NCBI GenBank assembly: GCA_002402045.2 | Contig: NVUX02000008.1 | Location: forward strand, 1 to 64,000 | Source of the DNA: Paracoccaceae bacterium | Lineage (GTDB): Bacteria; Pseudomonadota; Alphaproteobacteria; Rhodobacterales; Rhodobacteraceae | Direction of reading: 5' to 3' | DNA length: 64,000 nucleotides | In this document: positions 9,768 through 20,640 of the stretch, piece by piece | Position numbering within the stretch: the stretch's first letter is position 1 | How the letters are laid out: every line of letters begins with the position of its first letter | Translations under genes and position numbers: made by a program | The notes under the pieces: generated by a model | Database searches by the model: none | What the model was told of the DNA's origin: nothing | What the model saw: the letters and a program-made list of their open reading frames with translations, nothing else

Positions 9768-10822
9768 TTTGCCCTCGGATCAAAGATTTTATAAAGAAGT
9801 TCGGCAAAGATATTTAGCAGAACAAAGACGAGGCCAACCACCACGGTGCCACCCATTACGGCGTTCATATCGGCCGAAAGCAGCGAGATGGTGATGTATT
9901 TGCCAATGCCAGGCCACGAGAAAATGATCTCGGTCAGCACCGAGCCTTCAAGCAAGCCTGCATAGGAAAGCGCAATCACCGTAATCAGCGGCACTTTAAT
10001 GTTGCCAAAAGCGTGCTTCCACACCACCGCCCATTCAGACATGCCCTTAACGCGGGCCGTGGTGATATATTCCTCACCGAGTTGCTCGAGCATAAAACTC
10101 CGCGTCATCCGGCTGATATACGCCAGCGAGTAATAGCCCAGCAGCGAGGCGGGCAGGATGATATGTGACACCGCATTCCAGAAAATATCCCAGTCCCGCG
10201 CGATAATACTGTCGATCAGGATCATGCCCGTGACGCTCGGTACGATGTCCTCCAGGAAGATATCCACCCGCCCCGGGCCAGAGACCCAGCCAAGCTTGCC
10301 GTAAAGCACCATAAGGCCAATAATGGCCAGCCAAAACACCGGCATCGAATAGCCGATCAGCGCCACAACGCGGGCCACTTGGTCTATCCACGTGCCGCGC
10401 TTTACCGCCGCTATAACCCCGAGTGGCACGCCGATAAACACGCCAATCAGCGTGCCCAGCGTCGCCAGCTCCATGGTGGCGGGGAATACTCGCGTCACGT
10501 CATCCCATACAGGAAAGCCGGTGCGAAGCGATTTACCAAAATCGCCCTGAACCACATCGCCGAGGTATATAAAAAACTGCGTAAATAGAGGTTTATCGAG
10601 GCCTAGCTCCAGATAAACATCCATATATTGCTCTTGCGTGGCGCGCTCGCCCACAATCGACAACACCGGATCCACCGGCATTACCCGCCCGATGAAAAAG
10701 GTTACAAATAAAAGCCCCAGCATGGTGACGGCAATCGTCAGCAGCGTGGAACCGGTTTTTTTCGCTATGCCAAAAAGGGGCGACCTGCGCCGCCCCTTCC
10801 TGCTTGTATCAGCTATCGCCAT
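9764..10822 (-). CDS. Dipeptide/oligopeptide ABC transporter permease (DppB-like)
   Basis: DppB-type permease: SMLEQLGEEYITTARVKGMSEWAVVWKHA-like EAA loop; TEIIFSWPGIGKY. Confidence 0.9.
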   Translation of the reverse strand: MAIADTSRKGRRRSPLFGIAKKTGSTLLTIAVTMLGLLFVTFFIGRVMPVDPVLSIVGERATQEQYMDVYLELGLDKPLFTQFFIYLGDVVQGDFGKSLRTGFPVWDDVTRVFPATMELATLGTLIGVFIGVPLGVIAAVKRGTWIDQVARVVALIGYSMPVFWLAIIGLMVLYGKLGWVSGPGRVDIFLEDIVPSVTGMILIDSIIARDWDIFWNAVSHIILPASLLGYYSLAYISRMTRSFMLEQLGEEYITTARVKGMSEWAVVWKHAFGNIKVPLITVIALSYAGLLEGSVLTEIIFSWPGIGKYITISLLSADMNAVMGGTVVVGLVFVLLNIFAELLYKIFDPRAK

Positions 10823-12421
10823 TTACTTAGTCACGTTCCAATAAGATACAGCTGTAATCGCGCCGCCAAGGTTAAGGCCTTGTACGTTCTCGGAGCGGCC
10901 AGTTTGCTCGATTTTCTGGAACATCACCGCAAATGGGGATGTTTGCTGGTGCTCGCGCTGGATGGCTTCATACATCGCAGCCCGGGTGTCACGGTCGTTT
11001 TCAACAACAGCGGCCAGCGTGGCTTCAGACATTTCAGGAATGCCCCATGAGTTCCGCCAAGCCAGAAGGCCAGTCGCGCCCGCTTCATCAGAGTTATCAG
11101 GGTTAAAGGCAAATGTGCCGGCGTTTGTGTTAGGGTCTGGGTAATCTGGGCCCCATGCGCCTACATAAATGTCGTGCTCACGTGCGCGGTATACGCCCAA
11201 AATCTGCTTGCCGGTGCCCACGGTAATGTTCACCGTAATGCCAGCCTGCCCAAAGGTGTTCTGGAGAGATTGTGCAATCTCGATGCGCTCTTGTGCTTCC
11301 CGCACAACAATCGCAACTTCAAAACCATCGGCATAGCCAGCTTCGGCCAACAGCGCCTTGGCTTTTTCTACGTCGAGCGTAAACGGCACGTCGTCGATCT
11401 CACCCAAGTATGTAGCAGGCAAGAAGGCTTGGTGAATGGTGTATTGGCCATTCAGGAAGCTGTTTTGCATGCCTTCATAATCGATCAGATACTTGATCGC
11501 CTCGATCACCAGCGGGTTCGACAGAATCTCGCTTTTCTGGTTCATCGAAATATACATCAAGCGGCCACGAAGCTCGCTATCCACTTCAATGCCGTCAACG
11601 CGGGAAGCGCCGGCTACATCTTCAGGGTTCAGGTTACGCGCTACGTCAATGTCGCCATTTTCAAGCAGCAGGCGCTGGGTGGCGCTCTCTTGAATGTTGC
11701 GTACAATTACGCGCTGCATAGCCGGGGCGCCACGGAAAAAGTCGTTATTCGCAATCAGCGTTACGCTTTCATTTGGCTTCCAGCTACCCAGCGTATATGC
11801 GCCAGAACCAGCGGAATGCGTGCGCAGCCACTCATTGGCCAAGTCGCCGTCAATTTCATTTTCCATCGCGGTTTTGCTGTCGATAATCGAGCCAACAACG
11901 GCGGTAAGGCAGTTAAGCACAAAGGATGTTGCGTAACGCTTATCGGTGGTGATGGTAATCGTATTGCCATCAGCCACAATGGTTTCGCCAATGTTTTCAG
12001 CGGTAAAGCCAAACTGTGACAGGATAAACGATGGTGTTTTGTTCAGCGTAATCACGCGGCGGAGGGACCACTCAGCGTCTTGCGCGGTAACAGGATTACC
12101 TGATTCAAAGGTCACGCCTTCACGCATGGTAAAGGTGATGGTCTTGCCATCTTCCGAAACCGTCCAGCTTTCGGCCAGCGCAGGAATATACCCAGCGCTC
12201 AGGTCTGCCGGATCAAAACCAACGAGCTTGGTATAGAGGTTGCGGTTTACGTCCGAGCCAGAAAACTCGAAAGACTGCGCAGGGTCAAGCGTGGTGATGT
12301 CATCAATTTGTGCGGCGATGATCAGCATGTTATCGGGGGTGGCGGCAATTGCAGGTGCAATGCTAACGCCAGCGGCCAATATCACGGCAGCACTGAATAT
12401 AGTTGAACGAAGTGCGTTCAT
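10823..12421 (-). CDS. Periplasmic peptide-binding protein (SBP family 5)
   Basis: Signal peptide MNALRSTIFSAAVILAAGVSIAPAIAA; SBP_bac_5-like fold; start chosen at MNALRS with upstream AGGAGG. Confidence 0.88.
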   Translation of the reverse strand: MNALRSTIFSAAVILAAGVSIAPAIAATPDNMLIIAAQIDDITTLDPAQSFEFSGSDVNRNLYTKLVGFDPADLSAGYIPALAESWTVSEDGKTITFTMREGVTFESGNPVTAQDAEWSLRRVITLNKTPSFILSQFGFTAENIGETIVADGNTITITTDKRYATSFVLNCLTAVVGSIIDSKTAMENEIDGDLANEWLRTHSAGSGAYTLGSWKPNESVTLIANNDFFRGAPAMQRVIVRNIQESATQRLLLENGDIDVARNLNPEDVAGASRVDGIEVDSELRGRLMYISMNQKSEILSNPLVIEAIKYLIDYEGMQNSFLNGQYTIHQAFLPATYLGEIDDVPFTLDVEKAKALLAEAGYADGFEVAIVVREAQERIEIAQSLQNTFGQAGITVNITVGTGKQILGVYRAREHDIYVGAWGPDYPDPNTNAGTFAFNPDNSDEAGATGLLAWRNSWGIPEMSEATLAAVVENDRDTRAAMYEAIQREHQQTSPFAVMFQKIEQTGRSENVQGLNLGGAITAVSYWNVTK

Positions 12422-12480
12422 AGTATCCTCCTGAGGGTTTTTTATAGGATTCTTACTGAATCCCTTGGTGCCAGCATTAA

Positions 12481-12511
12481 CCCGCGCTTTAACCATTTAG
12501 TCAAGCGCGGG
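12481..12511. repeat. Perfect 9-bp inverted repeat upstream of the peptide-binding protein gene
   Basis: CCCGCGCTT-N13-AAGCGCGGG. Confidence 0.5.
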
Positions 12512-12542
12512 ATGGGCGAACATATACCGTAGTATTACAGGG

Positions 12543-13592
12543 CTAGGGCTTCCACGTGCGTTCCAACAGCGCCAGCCAATTCCCAAAGCAAAGCTTTTCC
12601 ATCAGGGCATCATCATAGCCATGCGCCACCATCGCGGCCCGCAAGTTTGGCAGGCCCGAAATATCGCCAATGGCTTCTGGTACCGTCGCCCCGTCAAAAT
12701 CTGAACCAAGGCCCACATGGTCCTCCCCCGCCAAACTGATCATATGATCAAGGTGGCGCAGCATGATCTCCAGCGGAACTTCCGGCTTCATCTGGCCATC
12801 AGGGCGCAAAAATCCGGTGGCAAAGTTCAGCCCGACCATGCCGCCGCTTTGGCCGATGGTGCGGAGCTGGTCATCGGTCAGGTTGCGAGCGTGGGGGCAT
12901 ATTTCATAGGCGTTGGAATGCGTCGCCACAATCGGGGCATCGCTGGTTTCCACCACATTCCAAAACCCCTTTTCGTTGAGATGAGACATATCAAGCATAA
13001 TCCCGAGCGCATTGCACTCGCGCACAAGATCATAGCCAGCAGGGCTAAGGCCAGGGCCGGTATCCCCGGTAGACGGGAAGCGAAACGGCACCCCCTCGGC
13101 AAAAATTGTCGTCCGAGACCACACAGGCCCAAGCGAGCGCAGCCCCGCGCGGTAAAGCACATGCAGCGCATCCAGATCACGGTCAATCGGCTCCGCGCCT
13201 TCCATGTGCATAATCGCCGCCATGGTGCCGCTTTGCATGGTTTTGGTGATATCCGCCACGCTCGTGCAAATCTTTAGCGCACCGTCGCTTTCAAGCGCTG
13301 CCAGCATGCGCGCTTGCTTCATCGCCACGCCCAGCGCTTCACCCTGCTCAACTTTCGGTGGCATCGGAATGTCATATTCCGGTTGCATCATTTGGTCAAT
13401 AATGCCGCCCTCATCCAGCGGACTCGGCACCCAGATGGCAAAAAATCCGCCACCAAAGCCGCCCGCTTTGGCTTTTGGCACATCAATATGGAAGTCGTTG
13501 CCGGTGCTAAACTCGGTGCGCGCGGCCCGTCCACCTAAAAACTGCTTAAGCAGCACATCATTGTGGCCATCAAAAATCAACGGTGTATTCAT
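12543..13592 (-). CDS. Membrane dipeptidase (peptidase M19)
   Basis: IFDGHNDVLLKQF, HMEGAEPI, LDMSHLNEKGFWNV, ATHSNAYEICPHARNLTDDQLR. Confidence 0.93.
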   Translation of the reverse strand: MNTPLIFDGHNDVLLKQFLGGRAARTEFSTGNDFHIDVPKAKAGGFGGGFFAIWVPSPLDEGGIIDQMMQPEYDIPMPPKVEQGEALGVAMKQARMLAALESDGALKICTSVADITKTMQSGTMAAIMHMEGAEPIDRDLDALHVLYRAGLRSLGPVWSRTTIFAEGVPFRFPSTGDTGPGLSPAGYDLVRECNALGIMLDMSHLNEKGFWNVVETSDAPIVATHSNAYEICPHARNLTDDQLRTIGQSGGMVGLNFATGFLRPDGQMKPEVPLEIMLRHLDHMISLAGEDHVGLGSDFDGATVPEAIGDISGLPNLRAAMVAHGYDDALMEKLCFGNWLALLERTWKP

Positions 13593-14515
13593 ATCGTATC
13601 TGGCAAGTATTGCCCCTCCAACCCGATTAAAAATTCTGCAAAGGCTTTGGCCACCGGTGGCAGCGCCCGCCCTGAACGGCGGATTAAAAACCAGTGGCGC
13701 ACAATCGGCAAGCCCTCAAATTCCAGTTTGACGAGCCGCCCGCTTTCCAGCTCGGCGGTCACCGCCTGCCCCGAGATAAAAGCCAGCCCCAGCCCCGCAA
13801 TCGCCGATTGTTTGATGGTCTCGTTACTATCCATCACCATGGTTTTATATTCCCGCCCCTCTCCGATTCTATCAAGAAATCGCTGCATGAGAATGCGGGT
13901 TCCAGAGCCGCGCTCGCGCGAAAGAAAGGTTTCGGCCAGCAGCTCATTGGGCGAAATGTCGCGCTTACCAACTAGAGCATGCCCCTTGGGGGCCACCAAA
14001 ATATGCGGATTATCCCCTAGCACCTCCGCCTCCACCGGCGGGTTTCGCGGCGGCCTGCCCATGATCGCAAGGTCGATTTTCTTGTCGGTCAACGCCCCGA
14101 TTATCTCGGCCCGATTGCCCACAAACAGGCTTATCTCCACATCCGGCAGCTCCTTTTGCGCCGCCACTACAATGCGCGGCGCAAAGTATTTTGCCGTGCT
14201 CACCACCCCCAAAGTCAGGTGGCCCACCTTCCCCGTTTTGAGGGCGTTAATGTTATTATAACAAGCGCTTAAAGAGTTTTCGATCTGCCGCGTGGTCGCC
14301 AAAACAGCCTCCCCACTTTGGGTCAGTACCGTTTTACCCCCCGGCCCTCTATGCACCATTTGCACCCCAAAATTACTCTCCAGTAATTTAAGCTGCGTCG
14401 AGACAGCAGGGGCCGTCACATGCAACAATTCAGCCGCAGCTGTCAGGTTTCCGGCTTTCACAATCGCGGCCAGCGCACGCAATTGCTTCAGGGTTATGGC
14501 ATTTTCATGAATCAT
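13589..14515 (-). CDS. cbbR: LysR-family regulator of the Calvin cycle operon
   Basis: LysR HTH ITLKQLRALAAIVKAGNLTAAAELLHVTAPAVSTQLKLLE; divergent from cbbF. Confidence 0.88.
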   Translation of the reverse strand: MIHENAITLKQLRALAAIVKAGNLTAAAELLHVTAPAVSTQLKLLESNFGVQMVHRGPGGKTVLTQSGEAVLATTRQIENSLSACYNNINALKTGKVGHLTLGVVSTAKYFAPRIVVAAQKELPDVEISLFVGNRAEIIGALTDKKIDLAIMGRPPRNPPVEAEVLGDNPHILVAPKGHALVGKRDISPNELLAETFLSRERGSGTRILMQRFLDRIGEGREYKTMVMDSNETIKQSAIAGLGLAFISGQAVTAELESGRLVKLEFEGLPIVRHWFLIRRSGRALPPVAKAFAEFLIGLEGQYLPDTI

Positions 14516-14617
14516 AGTTTTTCTTAACACAGAAAAGATTTTTTTTAGTTTTATTTTGCGCACGATCTGTCATGCATCACGCATTCACTTTTTCGCAACC
14601 AACGGGAAACAGCGTTT
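14516..14617. promoter_or_regulatory. Divergent cbbR/cbbF intergenic control region
   Basis: 102-bp T-rich spacer between divergent cbbR and cbb operon; LysR-type regulators usually bind here. Confidence 0.5.
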
Positions 14618-15628
14618 ATGACATCGGACACCACCCTGAGCGGCTTTCTTTCAGACAAGCCCAAAGACCTAAGCGAGGCCATTCTCGCGGTGGCCAAAGT
14701 TGGCAAAGACCTTGCCGCCCTCATCTCACGCGGGGCCCTTGGTGGCGAATTAGGCGGAGCCGTGGGCGAGAATAAGGGCGGTGACCAGCAAAAAGCGCTA
14801 GATGTCATGGCCGATGATGTATTCGCCGCAGCGCTCACCAAAACCCAAGTCAAATATTACGCCTCCGAGGAGCAAGACGAGGTGATTACGCTCAATCCTA
14901 ACGGCCACCTCGCCCTCGCGATTGACCCGCTGGACGGCTCTTCCAATATCGACGTTAACGTCTCCATCGGCACGATATTTTCGATCTTTGAAGCCAATGA
15001 GGGCGCAAATGAAAGCTTCCTGCGCCCCGGCAAAGAGCAAATCGCCGCTGGCTACATCATTTTCGGCCCGCAAACCGGCCTTATGCTCACCTTGGGTGAC
15101 GGCACCGCGATGTTTATTCTCGACTATAAAAATGGCGAATATATGCTGGTAAACCCACGCGTAAATATTGTGCCTGATGCCATTGAATACGCCATTAATG
15201 CCTCAAATTACCGCCACTGGTCCACCCCCATCCGCGCTTATATCGACGATATGATCGAAGGCGCTGATGGCATCCACGAGCGCAATTTCAACATGCGCTG
15301 GGTGGCAAGCCTTATCGCCGAAACCCACCGTATCATCTCGCGCGGCGGTATCTTCCTTTATCCGGGTGACAACCGCGACGGCTATAAAATGGGCCGCCTG
15401 CGCATGGTTTATGAGGGCGCGCCCGTGGCCTTTATCGTCGAGCAAGCGGGCGGCATGGCCACCGATGGCAAAGACCGTATTCTGGACCAAACCCCGAAAG
15501 GGCTGCACGAGCGCACCCCGCTGGTATTTGGCTCCAAAAACAAAGTGACCCGCGTGATTGCCTATCACGACCTCCCAGAAACCGAAATGTCTCCGCTGTT
15601 TAAAAAGCGTGGCCTGTTTAACACATAA
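14618..15628 (+). CDS. cbbF: Fructose-1,6-bisphosphatase, class 1
   Basis: AIDPLDGSSNIDVNVSIGTIFSIF, GGIFLYPGDNRDGYKMGRLRMVYEGAPVAFIVEQAGG. Confidence 0.95.
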   Translation: MTSDTTLSGFLSDKPKDLSEAILAVAKVGKDLAALISRGALGGELGGAVGENKGGDQQKALDVMADDVFAAALTKTQVKYYASEEQDEVITLNPNGHLALAIDPLDGSSNIDVNVSIGTIFSIFEANEGANESFLRPGKEQIAAGYIIFGPQTGLMLTLGDGTAMFILDYKNGEYMLVNPRVNIVPDAIEYAINASNYRHWSTPIRAYIDDMIEGADGIHERNFNMRWVASLIAETHRIISRGGIFLYPGDNRDGYKMGRLRMVYEGAPVAFIVEQAGGMATDGKDRILDQTPKGLHERTPLVFGSKNKVTRVIAYHDLPETEMSPLFKKRGLFNT

Positions 15629-15639
15629 GGACCCATCAA

Positions 15640-16512
15640 ATGAGCATCAAGCACCCGATTATCTCCGTGACTGGCTCTTCCGGCGCAGGCACCTCCACGG
15701 TTAAAAACACCTTTGACCAAATCTTCCGCCGCGAGGGTATTAAGGCGGTCAGTATTGAAGGCGACGCCTTCCACGCCTATGACCGCGCAAGCATGAAAGC
15801 CGAGTTTGAAAAGCGCATCAAAGCGGGTGACCACTCCTTCAGCCACTTCTCATACGAGGCCAACGAGCTGGCCGAGCTAGAGCGGGTATTTCGCGAATAC
15901 AGCGAAACCGGCCACGGCAAAACCCGCCACTATGTGCATAATGACGAAGAAGGCGTAGCGTTCGGCGCGGCCTCCGGCACCTTCACCGCGTGGGCTGATT
16001 TTGAGGCCGGCACTGATATGTTGTTTTACGAGGGGCTGCACGGTGCCGTTAAAAATGACGAGGTGAACCTGCCAAATCATACGGACCTCACCATCGGCGT
16101 TGTCCCCGTGATAAACCTTGAGTGGATCCAAAAAATGCACCGAGACCGTGACCAGCGCGGCTATACCACCGAGGCCATCACCGATGTGATTTTACGCCGG
16201 ATGGATGCCTACGTTAAATGCATCACCCCGCAATTCAGCCAAACAGACATCAACTTCCAGCGCGTGCCTGTGGTCGATACCTCCAATCCCTTCATCGCCC
16301 GCAGTATTCCTACGCCAGATGAAAGCCTCGTGGTGATCCGCTTCAAAAATCCGGCTGGCATTGATTTTCCATACCTAACCAACATGATAAATGGCAGCTG
16401 GATGAGCCGCGCCAACTCTATCGTGGTGCCCGGTGGCAAGATGGATCTCGCCATGCAACTCATCCTCACCCCGCTGATTTTACGGCTGGCCGATAACGCG
16501 AAAAGAGCATAA
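15640..16512 (+). CDS. cbbP: Phosphoribulokinase
   Basis: [52 protein letters not shown]. Confidence 0.96.
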   Translation: MSIKHPIISVTGSSGAGTSTVKNTFDQIFRREGIKAVSIEGDAFHAYDRASMKAEFEKRIKAGDHSFSHFSYEANELAELERVFREYSETGHGKTRHYVHNDEEGVAFGAASGTFTAWADFEAGTDMLFYEGLHGAVKNDEVNLPNHTDLTIGVVPVINLEWIQKMHRDRDQRGYTTEAITDVILRRMDAYVKCITPQFSQTDINFQRVPVVDTSNPFIARSIPTPDESLVVIRFKNPAGIDFPYLTNMINGSWMSRANSIVVPGGKMDLAMQLILTPLILRLADNAKRA

Positions 16513-16514
16513 TT

Positions 16515-18479
16515 ATGGAAACCAACATGGCAAATGCCATCCGTGCGCTGAGCATGGATGCGATCCAAAAAGCAAATTCCGGCCACCCAGGCATGCCCAT
16601 GGGCATGGCTGATGTAGCCACCGTGCTTTTCAACCGTTTTATAAATATCGACCCGAGCAATCCTGATTGGGCCAACCGTGACCGCTTCGTGCTGTCTGCT
16701 GGCCACGGCTCGATGCTGCTCTATTCCATCCACCACCTGCTTGGCTATGATGACATGCCAATGTCGGAAATCGAGAATTTCCGCCAGATGGGGGCGCGCA
16801 CAGCTGGCCACCCCGAGTATGGCCACGCCAAAGGCATTGAAACCACCACCGGCCCGCTTGGCTCCGGCATTGCCACCGCTGTGGGCATGGCCTTGGCCGA
16901 GCGCATGCAAAACGCCCGCTTTGGTGATGATTTGGTAGACCACCACACCTATGTGATTGTAGGCGATGGCTGCCTGATGGAAGGCATTTCCCACGAAGCC
17001 ATTGATTTCGCCGGGAATCTTGCCCTCGGAAAAATGATTGTTATGTGGGACGATAACTCGATCTGCATTGATGGCGACACCGCCCTCTCCACTGGCACCG
17101 ACCAGATGAAGCGCTTTGACGCTGCAAAATGGCACACCATTGCGGTGGACGGCCACGATAAAAACGCCGTTGCCGCCGCGATTGAAGCCGCAAAAGCAGA
17201 CCCCCGCCCAAGCTTCATCGCCTGCAAAACCATCATCGGATACGGCGCACCCAACAAGCAAGGCACCGCCGCCACCCACGGCGCGCCCCTAGGCGCTGAC
17301 GAAATCGCCGCCGCCCGCGTATTCCTCAATTGGCCGCATGCACCTTTCACCATTCCTGCGGATGTGAAAGCCAACTGGGAAGCCATCGCCACCAAAGGCA
17401 ACAATGCGCAAGCTTCGTGGGCCGCGCGCTTGCAGGCATCAAGCCAAGCGAAATCTTTCCGCGCGGCACTAGCGGGGCCTGACTTGGCCGCGCTCAACAC
17501 CGCCCTCACCGCGTATCGCAAAACCCTCAGCCATGAGGCCCCCAAGGTCGCCACCCGTAAAGCCAGCCAAATGGCGCTTGAGATCATCAACGCCACCACC
17601 GATGTTACCATCGGCGGCTCAGCAGATCTCACCGGCTCCAACCTCACCAAAACCAGCACCACCGCCCCCGTTTCGGCCGATGATTTCAGCGGCCGTTACA
17701 TTTATTACGGTGTGCGCGAGCACGGCATGGCGGCGGCCATGAACGGCCTCGCCCTGCATGGCGGCTTTGTGCCCTACGGCGGTACCTTCCTTGTGTTCGC
17801 AGATTACATGCGCGGGGCCATGCGCCTTTCGGCCCTTATGGGCAACCGCGTAATCTATGTGCTAACGCATGATAGCATCGGCCTTGGCGAAGACGGCCCG
17901 ACCCACCAGCCGGTAGAAACCATCGCCAGCCTGCGCGCCATTCCTAACCTCAATGTGTATCGCCCGGCCGATGCGGTTGAGACCGCCGAGGCTTGGGAGC
18001 TAGCGCTGGCGGACGAAAACACCCCCTCCGTGCTCTGCCTGTCTCGCCAAGGCCTTCCAACTTTGCGCACCACGCATACCGACGCGCTGCAAAGCGCCAA
18101 GGGGGCCTATGTGTTGCTTGAGGCCAAGGGCGCGCGTGATGTCACCATAATCGCCACTGGCTCCGAGGTAGAAATTGCGATCAATGCCGCTAAAAAACTA
18201 GCAGCAATCGGCATCAAAGCCGCCGTAGTTTCTGCCCCTTGTTTTGAGCGTTTCAAGGCCCAGCCAGCTGCTTATCGTGCCGAAATTCTCGGCACCGCAC
18301 CGCGTGTTGGCGTTGAGGCGGCCATCGAGCAAAGCTGGGGGGGCTTGCTTGGCGACAATTCTGCCTTTATTGGCATGAGTAGCTTTGGGGCCTCCGCTCC
18401 GGCAGACAAGCTATACGAACATTTTGGCATCACCGCGCAGGCGGTGGTAGACGCCGCAACTACACTGATCAATGCATAG
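16515..18479 (+). CDS. cbbT: Transketolase
   Basis: [55 protein letters not shown]. Confidence 0.96.
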   Translation: METNMANAIRALSMDAIQKANSGHPGMPMGMADVATVLFNRFINIDPSNPDWANRDRFVLSAGHGSMLLYSIHHLLGYDDMPMSEIENFRQMGARTAGHPEYGHAKGIETTTGPLGSGIATAVGMALAERMQNARFGDDLVDHHTYVIVGDGCLMEGISHEAIDFAGNLALGKMIVMWDDNSICIDGDTALSTGTDQMKRFDAAKWHTIAVDGHDKNAVAAAIEAAKADPRPSFIACKTIIGYGAPNKQGTAATHGAPLGADEIAAARVFLNWPHAPFTIPADVKANWEAIATKGNNAQASWAARLQASSQAKSFRAALAGPDLAALNTALTAYRKTLSHEAPKVATRKASQMALEIINATTDVTIGGSADLTGSNLTKTSTTAPVSADDFSGRYIYYGVREHGMAAAMNGLALHGGFVPYGGTFLVFADYMRGAMRLSALMGNRVIYVLTHDSIGLGEDGPTHQPVETIASLRAIPNLNVYRPADAVETAEAWELALADENTPSVLCLSRQGLPTLRTTHTDALQSAKGAYVLLEAKGARDVTIIATGSEVEIAINAAKKLAAIGIKAAVVSAPCFERFKAQPAAYRAEILGTAPRVGVEAAIEQSWGGLLGDNSAFIGMSSFGASAPADKLYEHFGITAQAVVDAATTLINA

Positions 18480-18492
18480 AGGGAATTCTCAC

Positions 18493-19491
18493 ATGACTGT
18501 AAAAGTAGCCATCAACGGCTTTGGCCGCATCGGCCGCAACGTGCTTCGCGCCATCATCGAATCTGGCCGGACAGATATTGAAGTTGTTGCCATCAACGAC
18601 CTAGGCTCGGTTGAAGACAACGCGCACCTGCTGCAATTTGATAGCGTGCATGGCCGCTTTCCCCACAAGGTTACGGTTGAGGGCAATACTATCAACGTTG
18701 GCACGGGCCCAATTACGGTTTCCGCCGAGCGCGACCCAACACAGCTAAAGTGGGACGGCGTAGACGTGGCACTGGAATGCACAGGTATTTTTACCGCGCA
18801 TGACAAAGCCAGCCTGCTGCTGCAATCCGGCGCTAAAAAGGTGCTTATTTCGGCCCCCGGTGCGGGCGCTGACAAAACCATCGTTTACGGCGTGAACCAC
18901 GAGAGCCTGACCGCGGCCGACACCATCGTGTCGAATGCCTCGTGCACCACCAACTGTTTGGCCCCTGTTGTGTTTATTCTCAACAACCTCGTGGGTATCG
19001 AGCAAGGCTTCATGACCACAATTCACTCCTACACCGGTGACCAGCCCACGCTGGATACCATCCACAAAGACCAATACCGTGGCCGCGCAGCTGCGCTCAG
19101 CATGATCCCGACCACCACTGGCGCTGCCAAAGCGGTTGGCCTTGTGTTGCCCGAGCTAGACGGCAAGCTCGACGGCATGGCGATCCGCGTGCCAACCCCG
19201 AATGTTTCGGTTGTGGACCTCAAGTTTAACGCCTCGCGCGATACTTCGATTGAGGAAATCAACGATGCTATTCGCGCCGCTGCCGATGGCCCGCTCAAAG
19301 GCGTGCTCGGGTATACCGATGTGAAAAACGTGTCGATTGATTTCAACCACGACCCACACTCATCAATCTTCCACATGGACCAAACCCGTGTGATGGATAA
19401 CCGCCTCGTGCGCATCCTCACATGGTATGACAACGAGTGGGGTTTCAGTAACCGTATGGCTGATAACGCCGTCATCATGGGGAGCTTCTAA
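18493..19491 (+). CDS. cbbG: Glyceraldehyde-3-phosphate dehydrogenase, type I
   Basis: MTVKVAINGFGRIGRNVLRAI, SNASCTTNCLAPVVFILNN; start at ATG 18493. Confidence 0.95.
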   Translation: MTVKVAINGFGRIGRNVLRAIIESGRTDIEVVAINDLGSVEDNAHLLQFDSVHGRFPHKVTVEGNTINVGTGPITVSAERDPTQLKWDGVDVALECTGIFTAHDKASLLLQSGAKKVLISAPGAGADKTIVYGVNHESLTAADTIVSNASCTTNCLAPVVFILNNLVGIEQGFMTTIHSYTGDQPTLDTIHKDQYRGRAAALSMIPTTTGAAKAVGLVLPELDGKLDGMAIRVPTPNVSVVDLKFNASRDTSIEEINDAIRAAADGPLKGVLGYTDVKNVSIDFNHDPHSSIFHMDQTRVMDNRLVRILTWYDNEWGFSNRMADNAVIMGSF

Positions 19492-19508
19492 GCAACCCGA
19501 TAAAATAA

Positions 19509-19530
19509 TGGGTGGCGCTTGTGCCACCCA
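19509..19530 (+). repeat. 8-bp hairpin between gap and aldolase genes
   Basis: TGGGTGGC-GCTTGT-GCCACCCA. Confidence 0.5.
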
Positions 19531-19545
19531 ACAATGGAGAAGAAA

Positions 19546-20595
19546 ATGGCCCTAATTACCCTTCGACAATTGCTAGACCACGCCGCAGAAAATGACTACG
19601 GCATGCCGGCATTTAACATTAACAACATGGAGCAAGGCCTTGCAATTATGCGCGGCGCAGCGAAAACAAATTCGCCCGTGATCCTGCAAGCCTCTCGCGG
19701 TGCACGTTCTTATGCTGGCGATATTATGCTGCGGCATATGATACAGGCGCTGTCAGAAATGTACCCTGATCTGCCGATCTGCATGCACCAAGACCACGGC
19801 AATAACGAGCAGACCTGCATGTCTGCGATTAAGTACGGTTTCACTTCGGTGATGATGGACGGCTCGCTAAAAGCTGACATGAAAACACCGGCTGATTTTG
19901 AGTATAACGTTGATATCACCGAGCGGGTTACCCGCTTTGCCCACTGGGTTGGTGCGAGCGTAGAGGGAGAACTTGGGGTTCTCGGCTCACTCGAAACCGG
20001 CATGGCGGCAGAAGAAGACGGCTCCGGCGCGACGGGCAAACTGAGCATGGAGCAACTGCTGACAGACCCTGACGAGGCCGTCGAATTTGTAAAGCGCACC
20101 AAGGTAGACGCGCTGGCAATCGCTTGCGGCACCTCCCACGGCGCTTACAAATTCACCAGCAAACCTACGGGTGATTCACTGGCGATGGACCGGATCGAGG
20201 CTATTCATGCCAAAATCCCCGACGTTCATTTAGTTATGCACGGCTCTTCAAGCGTGCCGCAATATTTGCAAGACCTTATCAATGATAACGGTGGCGAAAT
20301 GGCGCAAACCTACGGGGTTCCGGTTGAAGAGATCGAGCGCGGCATCAAATCTGGTGTGCGTAAGGTGAATATCGACACCGATAACCGCATGGCGCTCACC
20401 GGCACCTTCCGCAAGGTTGCCAAAGAGAACCCGTCTGAGTTTGACCCGCGCAAATTCATGATCCCCGCAATGGCTGAAATGGAAAAGCTGGTTATTGACC
20501 GTTTTGAGCGCTTTGGCGCAGCGGGCAATGCTGGTAAAATCAGCATTATCCCGCTGGATGACATGGCCAAGCGCTACGCCGACGGCTCGCTTTAA
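19546..20595 (+). CDS. cbbA: Fructose-bisphosphate aldolase, class II
   Basis: [45 protein letters not shown]. Confidence 0.95.
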   Translation: MALITLRQLLDHAAENDYGMPAFNINNMEQGLAIMRGAAKTNSPVILQASRGARSYAGDIMLRHMIQALSEMYPDLPICMHQDHGNNEQTCMSAIKYGFTSVMMDGSLKADMKTPADFEYNVDITERVTRFAHWVGASVEGELGVLGSLETGMAAEEDGSGATGKLSMEQLLTDPDEAVEFVKRTKVDALAIACGTSHGAYKFTSKPTGDSLAMDRIEAIHAKIPDVHLVMHGSSSVPQYLQDLINDNGGEMAQTYGVPVEEIERGIKSGVRKVNIDTDNRMALTGTFRKVAKENPSEFDPRKFMIPAMAEMEKLVIDRFERFGAAGNAGKISIIPLDDMAKRYADGSL

Positions 20596-20604
20596 AAAGC
20601 GACA

Positions 20605-20616
20605 GGGCCTAGGCCC
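20605..20616. repeat. Perfect 12-nt palindrome upstream of RuBisCO-like gene
   Basis: GGGCCTAGGCCC. Confidence 0.6.
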
Positions 20617-20640
20617 GCTAAACTAAGGAAGGGAGGGGAC

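Noticed and set aside
11174-12019. Plus-strand 281-aa ORF
   Set aside because: Antisense to the peptide-binding protein gene; no domain-like pattern.
14521-14554. T-rich tract between cbbR and cbbF as a terminator
   Set aside because: No GC-rich stem precedes the T run and the flanking genes diverge; more likely promoter/CbbR control DNA.
16209-17279. Minus-strand 356-aa ORF
   Set aside because: Fully antisense to cbbP/cbbT, which have strong family motifs; long shadow ORFs are expected in GC-rich coding DNA.
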